Shown one piece after another: positions 44,240 to 51,524 of a stretch of DNA of 56,398 bases. Source of the stretch: Acidobacteriota bacterium (GTDB lineage: Bacteria; Acidobacteriota; Vicinamibacteria; Marinacidobacterales; Marinacidobacteraceae). Every line of letters begins with the position of its first letter. The first letter of the stretch is position 1. The stretch lies in contig JAJEFG010000086.1 of the NCBI GenBank assembly GCA_022820545.1, positions 1 to 56,398 of the forward strand, given 5' to 3'. The position numbers and the translations under genes are program-made. The notes beneath the pieces were generated by a model, which saw only the letters and a program-made list of their open reading frames with translations, made no database searches and had not been told where the DNA came from.

Positions 44240-45114
44240 CGCACAACTCCCGGTACGGCCCGCGCTACGGGCGCCGTCCCCGTGCGCCCCGTCGGAGGCA
44301 CGAACGTCGACTCCGTTCCACAGCCATCCTGGCGATGTTCGCGGGCCTCACCGCCGCGCTCGGTCCGGTCGAATCAGCCGCCGCCCAGGACCGGCGCGGT
44401 TTTCGCTTCGGGATCGCCCTTCCCCTGGAGCGGACCGGAGTCACCTACGAGAAGGCCGTCGACAACACCGATCCGGAGACCCTGGTACCGGCCCCGCGCG
44501 GCGGCCAGGTGTTCGAGGACGAAGGGTCCGCCAGCGGTCCGCTGGCCGGACTGGCGCTGCTCGCCGGCTACCGGTGGCCGCTGGGCGGCGGGACGTTCCT
44601 CAGTGCCGAAGCCGACTTCGCATTCCACCGCGGCGCGCTCGAAGCGCAGCTCGAAGGTTCCGGAACCTCTCCGTCCCGGAGACAGCTCGGCGAGGTGTGG
44701 CCAGACGACTGGTCGTTCGAGAAGCAGCACAGCTACGGGGTGGCGATACGTCTCGGTGGAAGCCCCGGCGCCCTTGGTTCGCGCGAAGAAAGCGTGTACC
44801 TCCTTGCCGGCCTGCACCGGGTGGCCGCCCGGATGACGGTCAACTGGCACGGGTGTCTTTCGCCGATTCCCTGCACGCCGGACCAGTTCGTGTCGGGCAC
44901 GGACCCCCGGGAGGTGGATTTCCTCGCCTGGACGCTGGGCGTGGGGTTCGAAAAGGGCCTCGGAGAACGCATCGCTCTCCGTGCCGAGGGCCGCTATCGG
45001 ACCTACACCGAAGAAAGCTGGGCCGTCGGCTTCCCTGAGGTACGGGTCACCGTTCCCACCAGCGTCCGGGGCGGCGGGCCGGGACTTTCGGTGATGCTCG
45101 TCTTCGGCCGGTAA
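44236..45114 (+). CDS. Predicted outer-membrane beta-barrel protein
   Basis: 292 aa. A long basic N-terminus with signal peptide (ILAMFAGLTAALGPVESAAAQ) is followed by alternating hydrophobic strands (GPLAGLALLAGYRWPLGGGTFLSAEADFAFH, YGVAIRLGGS, FLAWTLGVGFEKGLGERIALRAEGRYRTY). It ends in a C-terminal aromatic-basic strand (GPGLSVMLVFGR) typical of barrels. An extracellular-loop Cys pair (HGCLSPIPC) may be disulfide-bonded. The GTG start overlaps the preceding stop. Functional linkage to the nucleotidyltransferase pair is unclear. Confidence 0.78.
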   Translation: MTHNSRYGPRYGRRPRAPRRRHERRLRSTAILAMFAGLTAALGPVESAAAQDRRGFRFGIALPLERTGVTYEKAVDNTDPETLVPAPRGGQVFEDEGSASGPLAGLALLAGYRWPLGGGTFLSAEADFAFHRGALEAQLEGSGTSPSRRQLGEVWPDDWSFEKQHSYGVAIRLGGSPGALGSREESVYLLAGLHRVAARMTVNWHGCLSPIPCTPDQFVSGTDPREVDFLAWTLGVGFEKGLGERIALRAEGRYRTYTEESWAVGFPEVRVTVPTSVRGGGPGLSVMLVFGR

Positions 45115-45134
45115 GCGCGCGAGTCCCCGGGCCC

Positions 45135-45158
45135 GCTCTCCCTTCCGAAGGGCGGAGC
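45135..45158. terminator. Hairpin between convergent genes
   Basis: GCTC and CCCTT (45135-45144) pair with AAGGG and GAGC (45148-45158) around CCG, with a small internal bulge. It lies between the convergent barrel gene and the DUF2911-like gene, with no U tract. Confidence 0.4.
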
Positions 45159-45181
45159 GCCTACCGGCCGGCCGCGCCGAA

Positions 45182-45679
45182 CTAGCCGATCGCGGCCTGG
45201 AGGTGCATGTTGCCGAAGTGGATCGTCAGCACCGGCTTCCCGGCGAAGTCGCCGTAACCCGCGGTGATGTCGATCAGCATGTGATCGGCGGTCCCCATCT
45301 GATCGGAGAAGCGGGAGTCGAGCTTCGTGATCTTGGCCATGTCGGGCATCTCGCCCCGCGGGATCCGGCCCTCGTGGAGCGCCATGGTCCAGGAGCCGTC
45401 GGCGCCCTGGATGACCCCGATGGTGTATTCGCCGGCGGCGATGGTCACGTCGCCCGCCATCACGTCGGCGGACACGTTCAGGCGCGGCCCGCGCGGACTC
45501 ACGAACGTGCCCGCCTCCACGGCGGCGACGTGGTCCATGTTGGCGTCGGTGGAGTTGTAGGAGACGGAGACTTCCACCTCGCCGATCGTGGTGGAAACCG
45601 TCTTGTTGAAGTGCGGATGGGCGAAGGCCAGCGCCGCAACGGCGAGCGCGGCGAGCGTGAGGGAAGCGATACGGGTCAT
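45182..45679 (-). CDS. Secreted DUF2911-like protein
   Basis: 165 aa with a signal peptide (MTRIASLTLAALAVAALAFA). The beta-rich domain includes VTIAAGEYTIGVIQGADGSWTMAL, the DUF2911 core pattern. The family is found in the envelope of many heterotrophs and has no assigned activity. ATG 45679 has GGAG 8 nt upstream. It lies 64 bp downstream of the class V PLP enzyme on the same strand, but no linkage is implied. Confidence 0.8.
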   Translation of the reverse strand: MTRIASLTLAALAVAALAFAHPHFNKTVSTTIGEVEVSVSYNSTDANMDHVAAVEAGTFVSPRGPRLNVSADVMAGDVTIAAGEYTIGVIQGADGSWTMALHEGRIPRGEMPDMAKITKLDSRFSDQMGTADHMLIDITAGYGDFAGKPVLTIHFGNMHLQAAIG

Positions 45680-45743
45680 GGATCGTTCTCCGTTGGGGAA
45701 GTTGGGCGCCGCTGACCGCGGCGGTGGCTGAACGGCGGGAATT

Positions 45744-46967
45744 CTAGGCGACTCCGCTGAGGACCGGTGGGGCGGTCTCGCGGCGCCACTCACGGGCCAC
45801 CTCGAGCGCCCGGTCGATATCGGCCTCGTCGTTATGGATGAAGCAGGAAAAGCGCAGCACTGCACGGCGCACCGACATGACGATGCCGGCGGCCCTCAGC
45901 CGGGCCCACAGCTCGGCAAGCCCGGGGTCCTTCACCGTGCGTTCGCCCTGCCGGCCGAGTTCCCCGACGGTGACGATATGGGAGAGCCAGGAGCCCGGCT
46001 CGCCCCCGGTCAGCGGCAGACCGAGTTCCGCGAGTCCGTCGGCGAGACGGCGCGCCAGCCCGAGGCTCCGCGCTTCGATGGCCGCCGCCCCGAACGTTTC
46101 CAGCATCTCGAGCGCCCGGTCGGCGGCGACCGCGCCCAGGTAGTTGTAGTTGCCGAGATCGAAACGGCGGGCTCCCGGCGCGTAGGGGATGTCCGCGTCG
46201 GGCAGCGCGGTCTCGGAGGCGTTGAAGAGCACTCCGTGACGGCCGAGCGCGGCGGGCTTCAGCGCCTCCGCGACACCCCGGCGGCAATACAGGAAGCCGG
46301 TGCCGTAGAACGCCGAGAGCGACTTCTGGGTGGCCACCGCCAACACGTCGGCGCCGGTCCGGTCCACGTCGGTGCGAAGCACGCCCACCGACTGGGCCGC
46401 ATCCACCACCAGACGGGCGCCGTGGAGATCCCGCGCTTCCTTGAGCGGGGCGAGATCGGCGACGAAGCCGGGCGAATAGGACACCGCCGCCGCCGCGATC
46501 ACGCGCGTCCGCGGCCCCACCGCCTCCGCCATCCGGACCGACGGCAGGCGCCCGCCGTCAGCGGGAACCGCCTTGAGCGTCACCCCTCGGCGCAGCGCCA
46601 GGTTTCGCCACGGCAGCACGTTCGCCGGGTGCTCGAGGTCCGGGCAATAGACGACCTCGTCCCCATCCCGCCAGTCGAGGGCGGTCAGGAAGAGGTTCAT
46701 GCCATCCGTCACGTTGCGCGTCCAGGCCACCTCGTCCGGGTCCGCGCCGATCCAGCGGGCGAAGCGGGCGCGGCCCCGCTCCACGGTCTCGAACAGTTGC
46801 TCCTTGTCCGGTCCCCCTTCCATGGCGCCGTCGAGGTACCGGTCGCACACCTCGCGCACGGGGCGGGCGAGCAGGCTGCGCACCGCGACGTTCAGGTAGG
46901 GCCGGAGGGGAGCGCCGGGATAGAGCTCCCGGGCGGCCCGGATGGACCGGGATTCAGGATGCGACAA
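45744..46967 (-). CDS. Class V aminotransferase-fold PLP enzyme
   Basis: A 407-aa cysteine-desulfurase/aminotransferase-like enzyme. TRNVTDGMNLFL binds the PLP phosphate, VVDAAQSVGVL carries the PLP-contacting Asp, and the Schiff-base Lys lies in AVATQKSLSAFYGTG. There is no desulfurase Cys loop, so amino transfer, epimerisation or decarboxylation is possible. The TTG start at 46967 overlaps the upstream symporter 3' end by 14 nt, giving a symporter-PLP enzyme operon that suggests uptake and conversion of an amino acid. Confidence 0.85.
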   Translation of the reverse strand: MSHPESRSIRAARELYPGAPLRPYLNVAVRSLLARPVREVCDRYLDGAMEGGPDKEQLFETVERGRARFARWIGADPDEVAWTRNVTDGMNLFLTALDWRDGDEVVYCPDLEHPANVLPWRNLALRRGVTLKAVPADGGRLPSVRMAEAVGPRTRVIAAAAVSYSPGFVADLAPLKEARDLHGARLVVDAAQSVGVLRTDVDRTGADVLAVATQKSLSAFYGTGFLYCRRGVAEALKPAALGRHGVLFNASETALPDADIPYAPGARRFDLGNYNYLGAVAADRALEMLETFGAAAIEARSLGLARRLADGLAELGLPLTGGEPGSWLSHIVTVGELGRQGERTVKDPGLAELWARLRAAGIVMSVRRAVLRFSCFIHNDEADIDRALEVAREWRRETAPPVLSGVA

Positions 46968-48186
46968 CGCTGGATTCCTCCTTCTGCTTGCTATGGACGA
47001 CCGTCGTCCCCACGAGGTCACCCATGATGTTGGCGGTCGTGGTGGGCATGTCCACGAGGCGATAGATACCCGCGACGAGCACCCCGATCTCGACCGGCAG
47101 CCCGAAGGCGCGGAGCAGCAGGAACTGGTTCACCAGCCCGCCGTTGGGCACTCCCGGGGCGGCGGCCGAGAAGAGGGCTCCCAAGGCGATCAGCACCAGG
47201 AGTTCGCCAACCCCGAACGACACTCCGACGGCCTGCGCGGTGAACAGGACGATCCCGCAGAGCAGGACGGCGCTCCCATCCTTGTTGAACTGGGCGCCGA
47301 GCGGCAACGTGAGGGCATAGGTCGAACGGGGCAAGCCCATCTTCTCGGCGGCGTTGAGCGAGGCGCCGAGACTCGCGAGACTGCTGCAGGTGGATACGGT
47401 GGTCGTCCACACGGTTGCCGTTCGCCGTACGAACGACAGCGGCGAAGTCGCCGCCAGGAAGCGCAGGGCGACGAAATACAGAGCGAAGATCGCGACGTCC
47501 GCGATCCAGACGGCCGCAATATATACGCCGAGTGGACCGAAAATCGAGCTTCCGTATTCGCCCACGCTGGCCGCGGCGAGCGCCGCGACTCCGACCGGTC
47601 CGAACCAGAGTACGCCGGAGACGAGTTGGCGCAGCAGGGCGGTTCCCGAAGCGAAGAACCGGGTGACGTCGGCGCGCCGTTCCCGGTCGAGGCCCCAGGT
47701 GGCGAAACCCACCATCAGGCCGAGCACCACCACCGCCGTGACCCGGTCGTCCACGAAGACCCGGAACGCATTGTCGGGGACCATGGTGAACAGGAAGTCC
47801 TCGAAACCCGGGGTGGCGGTCGGACCCGCGCCCGGTTCGCCCCCTTCCGAGGGAGCGAGGCCGGCTCCGGGCCGGAGCAGGCCGACGACCGCCAGCGCGA
47901 TCAGTTGAGCGGCCACGGTGGTCAGCGCAAAGAACGCCCCGATCCGGAGCAGCAGCCGGCTCACCCCGCCCGAGGCGGCCGACGAGGCGAGCGCCGTAAT
48001 GAGGTTGAAGAAGACCAGCGGCACCGCGACCAGGGTCAGGAGCCGGATGAAGATGTCGCCGAGGAACGATGCCCGCGTCGCGCTCTCGCCGAGGACGATC
48101 CCGGCGGCCACCCCGACGCCCATCCCGATCAGCATCAGGTTGCCGAGCGAGGGGAGGCGACGGCGGGCGTCGGTCACGGGCGGCAC
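46954..48186 (-). CDS. Dicarboxylate/amino acid:cation symporter (DAACS)
   Basis: A 410-aa transporter of the GltP/GltT family. The serine-rich re-entrant loop is TVSTCSSLASLGASLNAAEKMGLP; GAQFNKDGSAVLL matches the NMDGT motif; GVPNGGLVNQFLLL and DMPTTTANIMGD are the substrate/Na-binding hairpin and helix. It probably imports glutamate, aspartate or a C4-dicarboxylate. Coupled to the class V PLP enzyme. GTG start at 48186, 90 bp from the divergent penicillin acylase ATG. Confidence 0.92.
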   Translation of the reverse strand: MPPVTDARRRLPSLGNLMLIGMGVGVAAGIVLGESATRASFLGDIFIRLLTLVAVPLVFFNLITALASSAASGGVSRLLLRIGAFFALTTVAAQLIALAVVGLLRPGAGLAPSEGGEPGAGPTATPGFEDFLFTMVPDNAFRVFVDDRVTAVVVLGLMVGFATWGLDRERRADVTRFFASGTALLRQLVSGVLWFGPVGVAALAAASVGEYGSSIFGPLGVYIAAVWIADVAIFALYFVALRFLAATSPLSFVRRTATVWTTTVSTCSSLASLGASLNAAEKMGLPRSTYALTLPLGAQFNKDGSAVLLCGIVLFTAQAVGVSFGVGELLVLIALGALFSAAAPGVPNGGLVNQFLLLRAFGLPVEIGVLVAGIYRLVDMPTTTANIMGDLVGTTVVHSKQKEESSVVAS

Positions 48187-48276
48187 GGTATCAGCGGAAC
48201 GTGTCTCTTCGGAATGGGAAAACGATGCTCTCCCGTATCATCGGTTCCGCTCGAATTCATCCGAAGGAGTCAGGCC

Positions 48277-50694
48277 ATGCGTCTTTCCACCGTCCGCGTT
48301 TTCCGGCTAGTGCTCGTCAGCGCTCTTCTCGCCACCGGGGCCGCGGCTCAGGACGAAACTCGCGAGGTCTCCGGCCTGGCGGCTCCGGTCGAGGTCCTCA
48401 CCGACCGCTGGGGACTCGACCACATCTACGCCGAGAACGAGGACGACCTGTTCTTCGTCCAGGGCTACCGCGCCGCCGAGAGCCGGCTGTTCCAGTTCGA
48501 GATGTGGCGGCGGCAGGCGACCGGAACCGTGGCGGCCATCCTGGGCCCTTCGGAGTTGCAGCGGGACATCGGCACCCGTCTCCACATGTTCCGGAAGGAC
48601 ATGGGGGAGGAGATGCGGTGGTACCACCCCCGCGGGGACAAGATCATCCCGGCCTTCGTGCGTGGCATCAACGCGGCCGTGGAACGCGCCCGGCAGGACC
48701 CGGATTCCCTGCCCCTCGAGTTCCGCCTGCTCGGCATCCTCCCCGAGCCCTGGACCGAGGAGGTGGTGATCTCCCGCCACCAGGGACTCCTGTCCAACGT
48801 GAACCAGGAACTCAACTACGGGATGGCGGTGGCCGCGGTGGGCGCCGAGACGCTCATGGAGATCGACTGGTTCCGGCCGGGAGTGCCCCAGCTCGAACTC
48901 GACCCGGCGATCGACGGATCGCTGCTGAAACCCGAGATCCTCGACATCTACCGCGCCTTCCGGGGCCCGGTGATCTTCACGCCGGAACAGATCGCCGCCG
49001 AGTACCGGAACCGGGACGCCGAACGACTGGCGCTGCTCAATGAGATCCCGTCGGAGCTGAACATGGTGGATCTCGGGGAGCACATCGGCTCCAACAACTG
49101 GGTGGCCCACGGAGAGCGGACCTGGACCGGGCTGCCGCTCATCGTGAACGACCCGCATCGCACGATCGTCGCGCCTTCCCTGCGCTACTTCGTGCACCTG
49201 AAGGCGCCCGGCTGGGACGTCATCGGGGGCGGCGAGCCGGTCCTCCCCGGCCTTTCCATCGGACACAACGAGAAGGGCGGCTGGGGCCTGACCGTCTTCG
49301 GCCAGGACAACGAGGACCTGATGGTCTACGACACGAATCCCGACGACCCGAACCAGTACCGCTACCTCGGCGAATGGGAGTCCATGACCGCCCGCACCGA
49401 GACCATCGAGGTCAAGGGCGCCGCCGACCACGAAGCGACGCTCAAGTACACCCGGCACGGCCCCGTGGTCTACGAGGACACGGAGAACAACAAGGCCTAC
49501 GCGCTGCGCGCCGCGTGGCTCGAGATCGGCAACTCCCCCTACCTCGCCAGCCTGCGGATGGACCAGGCCCAGACCTGGGAGGAATTCGTCGAGGCCTGCA
49601 ACTACAGCGGCATCCCCGCCGAGAACATGATCTGGGGAGACGTGGACGGCAACATCGGTTACCAGGCGGTGGGGGTCTCGCCCATCCGGAACGCCAACTG
49701 GAGCGGACTCGTCCCCGTGCCCGGCGACGGCCGCTACGAGTGGCAGGGATACCTGCCCATCAAGGCGCTGCCATCGGTCAAGAATCCCGAGAAGGGCTTC
49801 TGGGGCACCGCGAACAACCTGATGGCTCCCGCGGTGGCCTCCCACTACCCCCACCCCGAGGCCCTGCACTTCACCTGGGGCGACGAAATGCGCGGCCTCC
49901 GCGTGGACGAGCTGATGCGGAACGGCCAGCGCCACACCGTCCAGGACATGATGGCCTACCAGCACGACGAGCTCAGCGTGGTCGCCCGGAACCTGGTGCC
50001 GCTGCTGATGCAGGCGGAGCCGCCGGAAAGCGCGGCGAAGGCCGCCCTCGCCGGCTGGGACTTCATCATGGACAAGGATTCCGTGGCCGCGACCATCTAC
50101 CTTCACTTCGAGCGGCGGGTTTCCGAGGCGATGCGCGAGCTCTTCATTCCCGAAGCCGCCCGCGGACTGGTCCGGGGGGTGAACAAGAAGCGCATGCTCG
50201 ACCACCTGATGGCCCCCCTCGGCCAATTCGGGGACGACCCGATCACGGCGCGGGACGCGCTGCTGGTGAAGGCGTTCGCCGACGGAGTGCAGGACGTCAC
50301 CGAGCGGCTCGGCGCGGACATGGCGAACTGGCACTACGGCCAGAACGCCATGAAGCACGTGCACATCACCCACTACATGGCGCAGGCGGTCAACGAGGAG
50401 ACCCGGCAGCTCCTGGAGGTCGGTCCTTACCCACGGGGCGGCTACGAGTCCACGGTGAACAACACCGGAGGCAGCGACAACCAGCGCTCGGGCGGCAGCT
50501 TCCGCGTCATCCTGGATCCCTCGAACTGGGACAACTCCATCGCGACGAGCGCTCCCGGCCAATCGGGCGATCCGATGAGCCCGCACTATCGCGACCTCTT
50601 CGAACTCTGGGTCCGCCACCAGTACTTCCCACTCGCTTACACGCGCGCCAAGGTCGAGTCGGTGACGGAACACCGCCTGCTGCTGAACCCGTAA
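48277..50694 (+). CDS. Penicillin acylase-family N-terminal nucleophile hydrolase
   Basis: 805 aa, exported (VLVSALLATGAAAQ). The precursor should self-cleave before S272 in GEHIG-SNNW, leaving Ser as the beta-subunit nucleophile; VNDPHR and the HGPVV loop are also typical. Members hydrolyse amide bonds of beta-lactams, acyl-homoserine lactones or other N-acyl compounds. ATG 48277 has AAGGAG 7 nt upstream. No lactone synthase is near, so quorum quenching is only one possible role. Confidence 0.93.
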   Translation: MRLSTVRVFRLVLVSALLATGAAAQDETREVSGLAAPVEVLTDRWGLDHIYAENEDDLFFVQGYRAAESRLFQFEMWRRQATGTVAAILGPSELQRDIGTRLHMFRKDMGEEMRWYHPRGDKIIPAFVRGINAAVERARQDPDSLPLEFRLLGILPEPWTEEVVISRHQGLLSNVNQELNYGMAVAAVGAETLMEIDWFRPGVPQLELDPAIDGSLLKPEILDIYRAFRGPVIFTPEQIAAEYRNRDAERLALLNEIPSELNMVDLGEHIGSNNWVAHGERTWTGLPLIVNDPHRTIVAPSLRYFVHLKAPGWDVIGGGEPVLPGLSIGHNEKGGWGLTVFGQDNEDLMVYDTNPDDPNQYRYLGEWESMTARTETIEVKGAADHEATLKYTRHGPVVYEDTENNKAYALRAAWLEIGNSPYLASLRMDQAQTWEEFVEACNYSGIPAENMIWGDVDGNIGYQAVGVSPIRNANWSGLVPVPGDGRYEWQGYLPIKALPSVKNPEKGFWGTANNLMAPAVASHYPHPEALHFTWGDEMRGLRVDELMRNGQRHTVQDMMAYQHDELSVVARNLVPLLMQAEPPESAAKAALAGWDFIMDKDSVAATIYLHFERRVSEAMRELFIPEAARGLVRGVNKKRMLDHLMAPLGQFGDDPITARDALLVKAFADGVQDVTERLGADMANWHYGQNAMKHVHITHYMAQAVNEETRQLLEVGPYPRGGYESTVNNTGGSDNQRSGGSFRVILDPSNWDNSIATSAPGQSGDPMSPHYRDLFELWVRHQYFPLAYTRAKVESVTEHRLLLNP

Positions 50695-50718
50695 GGGAAC
50701 GCTGGACTCCGGGCCGGA

Positions 50719-50749
50719 GCTGAGCCGTCGAGCTGCGAATCGGCTCAGC
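50719..50749. terminator. Strong hairpin between convergent acylase and vapC genes
   Basis: Perfect 9-nt arms GCTGAGCCG (50719-50727) and CGGCTCAGC (50741-50749) around a 13-nt loop, partly covering the vapC stop codon. It fits a bidirectional terminator for the two convergent transcripts, with no U tract. Confidence 0.5.
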
Positions 50750-51158
50750 CGGCCGGCGCCTGATCCTGGCCTTCGGCGCCGTACCCCTGGATCAGTCCCA
50801 GACGTTCCATCCGCGCGAAATCGCTATCGAGAGACCACAAGAGCGTGCCGTGTTCCGCCGCAATAGCGGCGATCAGCAGGTCGCCGACCCCGAAGCGATG
50901 GCCCCGCGCCGAAGCGATTCGAACCCAGCGATCGATCCGCTCCCAGGTCGCCTCGGTCGGTAGCAACACGGGCAGACCGGACAGCGCCCGCCGCAAGCGG
51001 GACTCCTGCGCGCGGGACACCGCGCTCAAGAGCTCGACGCGCACCGGAATCGGCAGTGCGATCTGATCATCGTCCAGCAGCCTGTCCAGAAGCCGCCCCT
51101 CATCGGAGTTGCGGTCACGAAGCGCCTCGATCCACACCGAAGTGTCGGCGCAGATCAT
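50745..51158 (-). CDS. vapC: VapC-type PIN-domain toxin, second module
   Basis: A 137-aa PIN ribonuclease with D5 (ADTSVW), E42 (VELLSAV), D93 (GDLLIAA) and D111/D113 (SLDSDF), an intact acidic site. The start ATG overlaps the vapB stop (ATGA). Sequence and length differ from the module at 9657, so the two are not recent duplicates. Confidence 0.92.
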   Translation of the reverse strand: MICADTSVWIEALRDRNSDEGRLLDRLLDDDQIALPIPVRVELLSAVSRAQESRLRRALSGLPVLLPTEATWERIDRWVRIASARGHRFGVGDLLIAAIAAEHGTLLWSLDSDFARMERLGLIQGYGAEGQDQAPAG

Positions 51159-51355
51159 CAACGGGGGCGGCGCCGTGACTTCGCGACATCCACATCGAGG
51201 GTGACGGCTCCGAGCAGTGCCCTGAGGTCCTCGATTCGCTTCCGTCGAACGAGTTCGCGGAGGGATTGCACGACCGTGTCGGTTTTCGACTTGAAGCCGA
51301 GCAATCGCTGGGCCTCATTGAGCAGCTCCGCGGGGAGATCGAGCGTGGTGCGCAT
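51158..51355 (-). CDS. vapB: VapB-type antitoxin, second module
   Basis: A 65-aa ribbon-helix-helix antitoxin (MRTTLDLPAELLNEAQRLLGFKSKTDTVVQSLREL). The stop overlaps vapC by 4 nt. Just upstream are two overlapping palindromes and an AT-rich stretch (51352-51391), the expected autoregulatory operator of the VapBC complex. Confidence 0.9.
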   Translation of the reverse strand: MRTTLDLPAELLNEAQRLLGFKSKTDTVVQSLRELVRRKRIEDLRALLGAVTLDVDVAKSRRRPR

Positions 51356-51391
51356 ATTCTGAGTCTATCAAGATATGCGTGGGTACGCATA
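51352..51391 (-). promoter_or_regulatory. VapBC operator palindromes
   Basis: TATGCGT-GGGT-ACGCATA (51374-51391) is a perfect 7-nt inverted repeat, and GCATAT (51352-51357) pairs with ATATGC (51373-51378) over a longer spacing, with AT-rich sequence between. Position and symmetry suit VapBC autorepression of this operon. Confidence 0.55.
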
Positions 51392-51524
51392 AGCGAAGAC
51401 CAATTCATATGCGCGATGCGACCGCAACCGCAGACGCGACGCTTGGCTCCACCGGAGCAGGGCGAACACCACGCACGTCCGTCGAGACGGTTTGCTGCGC
51501 GGCTCCGGCTAGCCTTCGCGCCGC

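Noticed and set aside
48277-50694. Quorum-quenching acyl-homoserine-lactone acylase
   Set aside because: The family allows it, but nothing in the sequence or neighbours specifies that substrate.
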